This document shows positions 37,859-46,102 of a stretch of 64,000 nucleotides of DNA, one piece after another (the first letter of the stretch is position 1; every line of letters starts with the position of its first letter). Below the pieces are notes generated by a model. The model did no database searches, was not told the origin of the DNA, and worked only from the letters and a program-made list of their open reading frames with translations. Where the stretch lies: the NCBI RefSeq assembly GCF_000612445.1, contig NZ_BALC01000003.1, positions 62,001-126,000 on the forward strand, in the 5' to 3' direction. A program made the translations under genes and the position numbers. This DNA comes from Liquorilactobacillus sucicola DSM 21376 = JCM 15457 (GTDB lineage Bacteria > Bacillota > Bacilli > Lactobacillales > Lactobacillaceae).

Positions 37859-38752
37859 TCATAACTGTACGTCTGAGAAATCGAAAACATAAACTAATTC
37901 TTCTGCGGTCAGGTATTTGGCCAAATAATTTCGTTCGTTGGTCAAGAACTTAGGATCTTGTCCAGTTAAGTGCGCAATCAAATTAGCTTTTTTGATCAAG
38001 GATAGGCCTTTTTCTTTTTTTCCTTTGAGATAAATAGTCAGCCCCTTCAAATTAAAAATACGTGCATGATGATAGTAGTCCTTACCTTGGTTTTTAAAGT
38101 AATCTTCAAGTTGAAGAACTAATATTTCCGCGCTTTTGATACTGTGCTCCTCTAGCATAGATAAAATTATGTTGTTATAAAGATAGAATAGCAACGAAAA
38201 ACTGTCATGTCTAAAATCTTCATAAATTATTTTCTTTTTCCGAAGTTCTTCGAATAAGTTGAACATGAATGTTTTATCTAGAAATGGAAGTGAATGACCG
38301 AACAAATATAGTTCAAAGAAAGTCCAGTTGCTAATGCTTATAAAATACTCTTTAAGAATTATTAATTCACTATCTGTGATGCTTGCAGCTCCCAAGGTTG
38401 CAAGCATCATTTTTATTTGGATAGTTTGTAGTTTAGCGAATTTTCCGGTTTGTTTTTGCCAGTCCCGCAGGTAACTTTGCAGCTGCTTGATATCGCCGTT
38501 TTGATAAGCATGTTGGAAACTGGGCAGAAGATCATTGCTAGCAGTGCTTCTAGTTTGATACAGAAACTCAAATTCTGATAGTTGAACATTGATGCGGTTC
38601 AATAATTCTAACAAGTGCGTGAATGAAATATCTGTTAAACCGCGTTCAAAGCGGGACAAAAAAGGGATAGAAACGATACCTCGGCTCGCTTCTAGAAGAG
38701 TAATGTGTTTACTTGTTCTAAATTCTTTGAAAATCTGACCTATTTTAATCAT
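37859..38752 (-). CDS. Rgg/GadR/MutR family regulator
   Basis: 297 residues. The N-terminal helix-turn-helix includes IGQIFKEFRTSKHITLLEAS and SRFERGLTDISFTHLLELL. The rest is a helical repeat domain of the Rgg type. Rgg proteins usually answer to short peptides, but no small hydrophobic peptide gene is visible beside it. It is divergent from an MFS exporter, with an imperfect palindrome between them, so it probably controls that exporter. Confidence 0.87.
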   Translation of the reverse strand: MIKIGQIFKEFRTSKHITLLEASRGIVSIPFLSRFERGLTDISFTHLLELLNRINVQLSEFEFLYQTRSTASNDLLPSFQHAYQNGDIKQLQSYLRDWQKQTGKFAKLQTIQIKMMLATLGAASITDSELIILKEYFISISNWTFFELYLFGHSLPFLDKTFMFNLFEELRKKKIIYEDFRHDSFSLLFYLYNNIILSMLEEHSIKSAEILVLQLEDYFKNQGKDYYHHARIFNLKGLTIYLKGKKEKGLSLIKKANLIAHLTGQDPKFLTNERNYLAKYLTAEELVYVFDFSDVQL

Positions 38753-38780
38753 TTATTTAACCTATATGCAATTTTTTATT

Positions 38781-38802
38781 CTTAATTCTAGCGCTAGCTT
38801 AA
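38781..38802 (+). promoter_or_regulatory. Palindrome between Rgg and the MFS exporter, operator candidate
   Basis: CTTAATTCTAGCGCTAGCTTAAG-like symmetry: the perfect core CTAGCGCTAG (38788-38797) is flanked by CTTAA (38781-38785) and TTAAG. It is central to the 92-base divergent region. Confidence 0.5.
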
Positions 38803-38844
38803 GATAAAAGCTACTATACATGTTTGATTTAGGGAGGAAAAAAT

Positions 38845-40041
38845 TTGTTTATACGCAATTCGCAATTCAGTTGCTTGTGGCTAGGATTTCTGATCTCTTC
38901 GCTGGGGGATTGGTTGTATCGGTTAGCCTTGCCGCTTATTATTCTTGAAAAAACCGGTTCAGCGTATCATGCCGCGACGGTATTCGGTCTCTCATTTATA
39001 CCGTGGATCTTTTTTTCATTATTAGGCGGCAGCCTAGCAGACAATTATTCCAAAAAGAAGATATTGATCTCGGGAAATATTGCGGCCGCGTTGGCCAGCT
39101 CATTCTTGATCTTTACCCTGCTGGAGCGGACAATTGATTTCAGATTATTGTATGCGGCCGTTTTTGTGCTGGCATCTGTTGATCCTCTGATTCATCCTAG
39201 TTTTCAAAGCATTATCCCAGAGATTACTACTCAAGATCAATTTGCCAGCGCTAATTCCGCTATTCAAATGGTCGATAATACATTGTCCATCATGGGACCG
39301 CTGCTAGGCGGATCTTTAGTTGCGTTTTTGGGTGGAATAAGTGCGTTATGGATTGATACAGTTAGCTTCTTGGCAACAGCAAGTATTCTAATCAGGCTGC
39401 CAACGAGGACTAAGCCTCTGCAAACAACGCATACATTGAACGCAATGATGCATGCAATGGTAGTGGGTGCCAAGTATAGCTTGCAACAAAAAGTTATTTT
39501 CAGCGGCTCGCTAATGTTCTTATTCACTAACTTTGCACTCAATATGTTTGAAGCCAATTTTATGTTCTACATGACTAAAACATTAAATTATTCTGTCATT
39601 AATACAACGGTCGCAATGGCACTAGGTGGTGGCGGGGCTTTAGCTGCCAGTTTAGTAGGAAGCATGATCGTCAATCATTTTAAAGCCGGTTTCTTACTAT
39701 CCGCAAGCACAATCTTGGCGGGGCTGAGCACTTTACTTCTGGTGACCAGCACCAATTACATCTGTATTGGATTGATTCTAGCGATGGTGAGCTTTTTTGG
39801 CACACTTAACGTTATCACTTACTTTACTTTGCGGCAGCGAACTGTCCCGCAAAATATTCTAGGACGCGTTGTTGCAGTAACACGGATGGTCTCTTATGCA
39901 TCAATTCCAGTTGGTTCATGGTTTGGTGGAGTACTATTAGCACACGGTCAATCAATGGCTAGTGTTATCTTGTTAGCTGGTATCATTCGGACTTTAGCCG
40001 GCCTAGGTGCTAACCTGTCTCCCTTGGGCCGGGAAAAATAA
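38845..40041 (+). CDS. MFS exporter (macrolide-efflux type)
   Basis: 398 residues from TTG 38845 with AGGGAGG upstream. About 10-12 membrane helices. The start FSCLWLGFLISSLGDWLYRL and GGSLADNYSKKKILISG match the MefA-like branch of MFS exporters, as does IPEITTQDQFASANSAIQ. It likely exports a drug-like or peptide compound under Rgg control. The substrate is unknown. Confidence 0.83.
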   Translation: MFIRNSQFSCLWLGFLISSLGDWLYRLALPLIILEKTGSAYHAATVFGLSFIPWIFFSLLGGSLADNYSKKKILISGNIAAALASSFLIFTLLERTIDFRLLYAAVFVLASVDPLIHPSFQSIIPEITTQDQFASANSAIQMVDNTLSIMGPLLGGSLVAFLGGISALWIDTVSFLATASILIRLPTRTKPLQTTHTLNAMMHAMVVGAKYSLQQKVIFSGSLMFLFTNFALNMFEANFMFYMTKTLNYSVINTTVAMALGGGGALAASLVGSMIVNHFKAGFLLSASTILAGLSTLLLVTSTNYICIGLILAMVSFFGTLNVITYFTLRQRTVPQNILGRVVAVTRMVSYASIPVGSWFGGVLLAHGQSMASVILLAGIIRTLAGLGANLSPLGREK

Positions 40042-40107
40042 AAAGCAAAGTCAGCGATACTTTTGCTTGGATTAAGTTTCAAAAAACTTCAGCAGGTTTA
40101 ACAAAGT

Positions 40108-40419
40108 ATGTTGCGTCAAGATAAAGGTGCATTATTGTTTACCACAGGTCTATCTGCTATTTATCCCAATCCTAACATGGCTGATGCTAGTGTTGCTAAG
40201 GCTGCATTAAGAAACTATATTTTGAATTTAGAGCAAGGCTTGGGAAATAAAAACATCTTTGTTGGTCATATTTCTTTGGGGGTCTTTTTAAAGGGAAATA
40301 CGCTTAAAGTCGATGATCCAGATGCTGTGGCTGACCGCTGGTATCAGAAGTACATTAACAATGAACATGGTGAAGAGGCTTATCCTAAAGGTGTGACGCA
40401 AGACACAGTGATCAGATAA
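40108..40419 (+). pseudogene. Remnant of a short-chain dehydrogenase (C-terminal part)
   Basis: 103 residues resembling the second half of an SDR enzyme: GALLFTTGLSAIYPNP, then SVAKAALRNYILNLEQGL, where the helix contains the conserved K-A-A-x-R pattern. The N-terminal Rossmann half with TGxxxGxG is missing, and stops close the frame upstream. It has no clear ribosome site and is likely a decayed fragment. Confidence 0.65.
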
Positions 40420-40526
40420 TTTGTGTAAAACTAGTTTGGCAAACCTGTTTTTTCGTTGAAAAACTCCTTTAATAAAGTGTAGAATAAAAATCATCTTTTA
40501 ATTATTTTATTTAAGGAGTTTTAGGG

Positions 40527-41249
40527 ATGGTAGGAATAGGAACATTAGTTAACGCAAGTGCCATCGCTTTTGGCGGAATTATCGGGTATTCATTCCAAAG
40601 GCTTATTCCGATAAAGGTTCAAAAAACGGTTCTACAGGCAATCGGACTTGGAATTATATTCATTGGCTTTTCTGGAACCCTAGGCAAAATGCTGGTTATT
40701 AAAAATAATGAACTCACAGTGACTGGAGCAATTATGCTGATCGTTTCGTTGTCAGCTGGCGCAATTATTGGTGAGCTAATAGATATAGATGCGTGGTTGA
40801 ATAAGCTTGGAGCAGCTCTCGCGCGGCGTTTTAGTCGAGGCCAAAGTTCCAAGTTCAGCGAGGGCTTTATCATCTCAACTTTAACTGTTTGTATCGGAGC
40901 GATGGCAGTAGTCGGTGCACTGCAGGACGGCTTGAACCATGATCCGTCGATTTTGTTCACAAAGTCAACAATTGACTTCATTACGGTTTTACTGCTCGCG
41001 TCTTCATATGGAATAGGTGTTTCCTTCGCTGCACTTCCAGTACTGCTATTTGAGGGCGGACTAACACTGTTAGCTACTGTTATCAAAGCTTTTTTAACCA
41101 CAGATATGTTGACAGGAATATCATTAGTGGGTAACACGCTGATTGCTTTGATTGGAATCAATATGCTTTTGGATTCAAAAATTAAAATTGCTAATATGCT
41201 GCCTTCTTTAGTAGTTGTGATTTTATATGTTCGTTTCTTTGGAATCTGA
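40527..41249 (+). CDS. DUF554 family membrane protein
   Basis: 240 residues with six or seven hydrophobic segments. GIGTLVNASAIAFGGIIGY at the start, LSAGAIIGELIDIDAWLNKLG and FIISTLTVCIGAMAVVGALQDG are the conserved DUF554 (YdfK/YqgA) blocks. An AAGGAG lies upstream of ATG 40527. The physiological role of this family is not established. It stands alone between a decayed SDR and a broken amidotransferase. Confidence 0.9.
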   Translation: MVGIGTLVNASAIAFGGIIGYSFQRLIPIKVQKTVLQAIGLGIIFIGFSGTLGKMLVIKNNELTVTGAIMLIVSLSAGAIIGELIDIDAWLNKLGAALARRFSRGQSSKFSEGFIISTLTVCIGAMAVVGALQDGLNHDPSILFTKSTIDFITVLLLASSYGIGVSFAALPVLLFEGGLTLLATVIKAFLTTDMLTGISLVGNTLIALIGINMLLDSKIKIANMLPSLVVVILYVRFFGI

Positions 41250-41316
41250 GTACAATGTTTTCTAGGTTAAGATTGGGTTTGGCTAATATAGAAAAATGTA
41301 GAAAGCGGGGGTTGCT

Positions 41317-42018
41317 ATGCGTATCAATGTCTTACAGCACACACCTAACGAAGGACCAGGATCGATCTTGGATTGGGGACGTGCACATGATTATGAGATT
41401 TATATTTATCATCCATATCAATTTGGCTTTTTACCCAAAGTCGAAGAAACTGACATGCTTATTATTTTAGGTGGACCAATGAGTCCTAATGATGACATGC
41501 CTTGGATCAAGAAAGAACGTCAACTTATTCAGCAACTAATAGATATAGGAACACCAATGTTCGGGGCTTGTTATGGTGCGCAGTAGATTGCTAAAACCTT
41601 AGGTGCTTCAATTGACAAAGCACCGGCAAAGGAAGTCGGATGGGCTCCAGTTTATCGTCAAAGCAGGGTCATTCCGAATTTGCCTAAACAGTTGTTGGCT
41701 TTGCATTGGCATGAAGAAATGTTTGAGATTCCCCGAGGAGCCGAATTGCTTTTCTCAAGCGATATGGTAAGAAATCAGGGTTTTGTTATAGGCCACCACA
41801 TCGTAGGGCTGCAGTTTCATTTTGAACCGCAGCCTGATAATGTTCGTGAAATTGTGATTAACGATTTTCCATATATTGAGGGATCGGTTCTTAATCAAAC
41901 TGCAAATGATATTTTAAAGACACCAGTTCCTGCTGAGAATAAGCAAGCGATGTTCAAGTTGTTGGATTACATCAGTGAAGATAGCCAGGGTAAAAAGACA
42001 GATACTGCTAGTTGGTAG
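41317..42018 (+). pseudogene. Class I glutamine amidotransferase (GMP synthase-like), with an in-frame TAG
   Basis: The frame reads MRINVLQHTPNEGPGSILDW, then the nucleophile elbow FGACYGAQ, and hits TAG at 41584-41586. It continues in the same frame with IAKTLGAS, LHWHEEMF (catalytic His-Glu region) and GLQFHFEPQ. In relatives the residue after GAQ is usually Q, so CAG to TAG is one base change. Unbroken it would have 233 residues. Either a nonsense mutation or a base-call error; the rest shows no decay. Confidence 0.8.
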
Positions 42019-42165
42019 GTGCTGAATGCAACTGCGATTCACATACCCTAGTCAAGGCCTGATTAATGTATGAAACAATGGGGTATGTACTGCAGAATTT
42101 AGAAAGTCAGCATTATTATGGGTACATTATAAGATCTTTATTGCTTGTTTGAGGAGGTGAGGGTT

Positions 42166-42543
42166 TTGACACAGTTCAATTCAGAGGAACTCATCAAAGA
42201 ATATTTTCGAGCATGGGTTACCCGCGACTTCCCCAATGTTGCCCACTTCTTCACACACGATATTTACTATCGTGAATGCACTGGAGCAAGTTACTGCGGT
42301 TTAGATGAAATTAACGAGTGGATAAAGCACATGCTAAAAAAGCAAACCGTTTTAGAGTGGGATATCGACAGCATCGAAAAAAATTATTCTGGTAGTTTTA
42401 TTGTAACGTGGTTTTTCTATGCAAAAGAAGAGAAAGAATATAGTTTTGATGGAGTTTCTTTAATTAATTTTGTTAACGGCAAAATCAGCCATATTAGCGA
42501 GTATGCGGCTAACCATGAGCTTTATCGGCCCTTTAAAAGGTAA
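42166..42543 (+). CDS. SnoaL/NTF2-like protein
   Basis: 125 residues starting at TTG 42166, chosen because AGGAGGTG (42152-42159) lies just upstream; the open frame reaches 42145. The fold pattern (EYFRAWVTRDFPNVAHFFTHDIYY ... VSLINFVNGKISHISEY, in parts) is that of small NTF2-like domains, often called nuclear transport factor 2 family. Such proteins bind or isomerise small ligands. No specific function can be given. Confidence 0.75.
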   Translation: MTQFNSEELIKEYFRAWVTRDFPNVAHFFTHDIYYRECTGASYCGLDEINEWIKHMLKKQTVLEWDIDSIEKNYSGSFIVTWFFYAKEEKEYSFDGVSLINFVNGKISHISEYAANHELYRPFKR

Positions 42544-42612
42544 GACAGCAACTAAACTAATATAGCTTGATGATGTTGCATGGAGCAATTCATTAAATAA
42601 AAAAATTGTTGG

Positions 42613-43646
42613 CTACTCGAGAGCACTGATGACAACTTTGCCGGTCATGTGATTGGATTCAACCAATTGGTGCGCTTTTTTAAGATTTTGCACATTTATG
42701 GGAGACAGGGTTTTATTTAAAGTACTTTTTAGTATATTTTTGTCTAATAAGCTAGCAACTTGTTCGAGAATTTGATGTTGGGTGACCATGTCGGAGGTTT
42801 GATAAAAGGATTTGGTGTACATCCATTCCCATACAAACTTCGCACGTTTTTGCATAAGTTTACGCAAGTTGACAGGATGACGGTTTTCAGTAATTGAAGC
42901 AATACAGCCACTAGGTCTGATCAGTTCTGCCATTTCGTCCCAATGACCATCCAAGTCATTCAGTTCCAAGATAAAATCGACATATTTATAACCAAGTCCC
43001 CGCACCTCTTTTACCAGATCCTGACGGTGATTGACTGTTTGATCGGCTCCGAATTTTGTTACCCATTCAATTGTTGCGGGGCGCGAGGCACTTGCAATGA
43101 CTTTTAATCCAGCCCAGTGAGCTAACTGAATGGCGATTGACCCCACTCCGCCGGAACCATTGATAATTAATATCGTTTTAGTGCTGTTTGTATTGTGATT
43201 GTACGGATCAATTCCCAATTGTTCGAAAAGAGCTTCCCATGCTGTTAGAGACGTCAGTGGCATAGCTGCTGTCTGTTGGATAGACAGACTTTTTGGAGCA
43301 TGCCCGACGATTCGTTCATCGACTAATTGATATTGGCTGTTACTGCCGGGGCGTTTGAAGGAGCCTGCATAAAAGACACGATCGCCTTCTTTGAAAAGCG
43401 AAACCTTACTGCCGATGGATTCGACGATACCAACTGCATCCCAGCCGATTACTCTAGGTTGTTTGAGTTTCCCACGTCCATTCTTTCGGACTCCTACATC
43501 TACGGGGTTGACGGATACGGCTGCCACTTTAACCAGCAGATCATGGCCCTTGCTGTCGGCTTAGGGGTTTCGAATTCTAGCAAACTGTTTTTACTTTCAA
43601 TTGGTAGGTGTTCTTTAAATCCGATAGCTTTCATCATTGTGGTCAT
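42613..43646 (-). pseudogene. Zinc-type (quinone oxidoreductase) dehydrogenase, frameshifted near the start
   Basis: The main frame (43527-42613) holds VAAVSVNPVDVGVRKNG, GWDAVGIVESIG and the nucleotide site INGSGGVGSIAIQLA, as in zinc-binding quinone oxidoreductases. The first 30 residues, MTTMMKAIGFKEHLPIE to KPTAR, are in another frame starting at ATG 43646 after GAAGGG. One missing base in the C-run at 43547-43549 joins them as PTARGHDLLVKV, giving 344 residues. It is divergent from an HxlR regulator, a common pairing for electrophile or quinone stress. Confidence 0.82.
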
Positions 43647-43800
43647 TTTAAAAAATCCCTTCTTTCACAGTTATTATTGGCTATGGTCAAAGAAGTTGCA
43701 ATAATGAAATTTTTGTAAGGTGAAATAAAAACCTAGCGCCATATACATTCTAGCAATGTATTAGTATAGTTGAACTGATGATTGAAAGGGGATATTAATT

Positions 43801-44187
43801 ATGCAAAGACATATTTACGCATGTCAAAATGGCTGTCCTGTTCAGAGTACGTTGCAGGTAATAGCTGGAAAATGGAAAGCAGTTATTTTGTACCATTTGT
43901 TTAAGGGCAATGCACATCATTTTGGCGAGTTTCAAAGAGAAATAAAAGACTGTTCCAGCAGAATGCTGGCCTTGCAGCTGAATGAACTTGAACAAGACGG
44001 TGTGATCAAGAAAAATATTTACTCGGCTTCACCATTGAAGACAGATTATGTCTTAACAGAGTTTGGGAAAAGTCTGGCCCCGGTTATTGAAGCAATGGAG
44101 AAATGGGGGAATCATTATAATAAAACAGCTGCTAAAAAAGGGTACCTGAATAGCACTGATTGTCGGCAGTCTATCGAAATACGGTAA
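43801..44187 (+). CDS. HxlR family regulator
   Basis: 128 residues. The family core CPVQSTLQVIAGKWKAVILYHL and FGEFQREIKDCSSRMLALQLNELEQDG (in parts) are clear, ending with a winged helix and APVIEAMEKWG. The cysteines in ACQNGCPV are typical of thiol- or aldehyde-sensing HxlR/YodB proteins. It is divergent from the oxidoreductase at 42613-43646 and probably represses it. AAGGGGA precedes ATG 43801. Confidence 0.9.
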   Translation: MQRHIYACQNGCPVQSTLQVIAGKWKAVILYHLFKGNAHHFGEFQREIKDCSSRMLALQLNELEQDGVIKKNIYSASPLKTDYVLTEFGKSLAPVIEAMEKWGNHYNKTAAKKGYLNSTDCRQSIEIR

Positions 44188-44365
44188 TTCGTATATTTCA
44201 ACTCAAAACAAATGGGATTGTGATGTGACTCGGCTTCACTGGGAAGAACATGGCATGAAGTTATTCTAAAAGCCGGACAACTCTGTAAAGATACGAAATG
44301 AGGAGACTTATGTCACAGCTTCGTAAGTGCGCATTGACCTCATTTTACTCGGCCTGCTGATAGCC

Positions 44366-44485
44366 ATGAAAAATAGTCTGTTTAAGCCATTGTCGCCATT
44401 TTATTTACAGTTAACAAGTCAAAAATTTGCTGATAAATATCGGGGCTTTGGTTATGGACTAGGTATGAGTCTAGGTGGTCACTAA
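44366..44485 (+). pseudogene. Short unrecognised remnant
   Basis: A 39-codon frame, MKNSLFKPLSPFYLQLTS through KFADKYRGFGYGLGMS, that reads like the end of a longer protein but has no ribosome site. I do not recognise the family. It lies at the edge of the mobile-element debris. Confidence 0.3.
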
Positions 44486-44544
44486 GATGTTACTTAATTT
44501 AGGGTCCATAATTCTAATAACCCCTCAAAAACATTGTTAAATAG

Positions 44545-44576
44545 CCCCCAATATCTATAATCGAGATATTAGGGGG
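44545..44576. terminator. Hairpin after the MazF fragment
   Basis: CCCCCAATATCT (44545-44556) pairs with AGATATTAGGGGG (44563-44575), one bulged base. On the minus strand it follows the MazF-like gene. Confidence 0.65.
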
Positions 44577-44608
44577 TATTTATATTTATACTATAATAAT
44601 GACCTCTT

Positions 44609-44890
44609 TTATTCATCATCAATACTGAACAACAATTTGTATAAAGAGATTATTTCTTCTAATTCTTCACGCGATACATGATCAACAATAGCTTCGTCAG
44701 TGACATGTCTTGCCCGCAAATCTAAGGATATTGTTTGATTTAATAATACTTTCCCATATACTGTTTGACTACTAGTTAGCCGATGATACATCGGAAAATT
44801 ACGCTCGGTGCTGCTAATTGGAGCCACAATCGTCATATTACTTGTCTGACAGACTAGATCATTACTTAGAGCAATGGCTGGCCGGCGCAA
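44609..44890 (-). pseudogene. PemK/MazF family toxin, N-terminally truncated
   Basis: 93 residues beginning RRPAIALSNDLVCQ and continuing MTIVAPISSTERNFPMYHRL and LDLRARHVTDEA, all conserved MazF/PemK blocks. The normal N-terminal part with the GDI(V/Y)-W/L segment and GxE is missing: the frame begins at a TTG exactly where integrase sequence on the other strand starts. Intact MazF is an mRNA endonuclease paired with an antitoxin; no antitoxin gene is visible. The truncation probably inactivates it. Confidence 0.75.
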
Positions 44891-45263
44891 CTATACGATT
44901 TTTCAAGTTGGTAAAGCTACGCTACTGAGAGAGAGTGGCGTTATGTGCTTAAAACAGACCGATATTTTTAATCCGGACGGTTCTATTAAACAAAACGCGT
45001 TCATTCACGATCGAAAAACTGGTAAGCCTAATACCTTGTACCTTAAACCAGTTCAAACAGATCTCCTATTGTATCGTCAGTGGCTGCTTGATCATAAACT
45101 AGAGTCTGAATGGCTCTTTCCTTCCATGCAACACCCAGAGCGCCATTTTCGACTATTCTCTTTAAGCATCGTCCCATACGGGATCAAGGTGGTACCTAAC
45201 GTATCGTTGGTCTTTAAATGTTTAATAAATGTCTGTAACGTTCAGGTGTCAGTTGGGTTCTGA
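44874..45263 (+). pseudogene. Tyrosine recombinase/integrase fragment
   Basis: Reads GRRNYTIFQVGKATLLRESG, then FIHDRKTGKPNTLYLKPVQT and ESEWLFPSMQHPERH, which resemble the front half of the catalytic domain of plasmid-type tyrosine integrases in lactobacilli. The catalytic R-H-R/H-Y part is lost: after residue 90 the frame becomes unrelated. No core-binding N-terminal domain precedes it. It overlaps the truncated MazF by 17 bases and abuts an IS1182 fragment. Confidence 0.7.
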
Positions 45264-45454
45264 AACAACTGATATCCTGTGATAAATTGACTGCTCGTGG
45301 CAATTTGAAAGTTGTAGGCGGGCTTCAATTGACCGTTTTGCATCGGATCTTCTTTGACCCGCATAAAGGTGTGACCTGCTTCGTGGTTTCCTTCTGGCGG
45401 GTAATCTAAAGCGATACTCAAGGTAGTCTGATTTATGTTATAATAATTTTGCAT
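45242..45454 (-). mobile_element. Internally deleted IS1182-family transposase
   Basis: The minus-strand frame starts [18 protein letters not shown], like the N-terminus of IS1182 transposases, then jumps to the middle portion [19 protein letters not shown] and [13 protein letters not shown]. The several-hundred-residue remainder is absent, so the element has lost an internal part and its 3' end. It cannot be active. Confidence 0.75.
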
Positions 45455-45485
45455 ATTAGGAATGCCCTTTCGGGGATAATTTCGT

Positions 45486-45516
45486 AGAGTATTGGGTGCG
45501 ACCGATACTCTTTTTT
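45486..45516 (+). terminator. Hairpin with T-run at the IS1182 remnant edge
   Basis: AGAGTATTGG (45486-45495) and CCGATACTCT (45502-45511) pair around GTGCGA, with a T-run after. It lies upstream of the transposase fragment start. Confidence 0.75.
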
Positions 45517-45526
45517 ATTTTCTATT

Positions 45527-45581
45527 ATAATAAAGGTCGGTCTGGAAAAATTTTTGGTTTTTCCAGACCGACCTTTATTAT
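45527..45581. repeat. 24-bp perfect inverted repeat
   Basis: Bases 45527-45550 are the exact reverse complement of 45558-45581, with a 7-base loop. The arm begins ATAATAAAGGTCGGTCTGG. It could be a bidirectional terminator or a palindromic IS end; it lies beside the IS1182 remnant. Confidence 0.85.
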
Positions 45582-45699
45582 GGAGACTTATGTCATACTC
45601 CAATTTTATATAATCAGTCAGATGCTGCTGTTTGATTAACGAATTTGCGTTGTTTTTTTACGATTCAAGTTTTTTATTGGGATGAATTAAGGGAAAATT

Positions 45700-45873
45700 T
45701 CAGCTTTTGCGCGGCCACAGAGCAAATTTTGGACGAGGCATCACAACTAATGCTAGCAATACAGCCCCATAATCGAAGTAAGCATCCATTGAGCCAGAGC
45801 TGAAGAAATAACCACGAAGAATTATCAGTGAGATAATTATCAGCGCTAAGATAACACGAAGATCCTTGTTCAT
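45700..45873 (-). CDS. Small membrane protein, 57 residues, unknown
   Basis: Minus-strand ATG at 45871-45873 is preceded by AGGAGG at an ideal distance, and the frame stops at 45700-45702. The protein starts MNKDLRVILALIIISLIIL, one membrane helix, and has a second hydrophobic stretch YGAVLLALVVMP before a short basic end PRPKFALWPRKS. Two helices are predicted. I do not recognise the family. It stands alone between the mobile-element debris and the DHA2 exporter. Confidence 0.65.
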   Translation of the reverse strand: MNKDLRVILALIIISLIILRGYFFSSGSMDAYFDYGAVLLALVVMPRPKFALWPRKS

Positions 45874-46045
45874 AATGACCGCCTCCTAAAGTTTTATCTG
45901 CTTAAATGATAGCGTTTAATTCCTGCTGCTTCAAACTTTTGCTATTGTCGTGCAACAATAACATGGAATTGAAAGAAAATAACACAGCTGACTTAATTAA
46001 GTTCTTTATTATTATTAGATAACTTTCAGAAAGTAATTTAGAATG

Positions 46046-46074
46046 TTTACAAATTAATTCTAATCAACTATCAT
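46046..46074 (+). promoter_or_regulatory. Promoter of the DHA2 exporter
   Basis: TTTACA (46046-46051), 17-base spacer, TATCAT (46069-46074), about 28 bases before ATG 46103. An inverted repeat TATTGT-6-ACAATA at 45943-45960 lies upstream and may be a regulator site. Confidence 0.6.
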
Positions 46075-46102
46075 TTAGATGGATAACTTAGGAGTGAATT
46101 GT

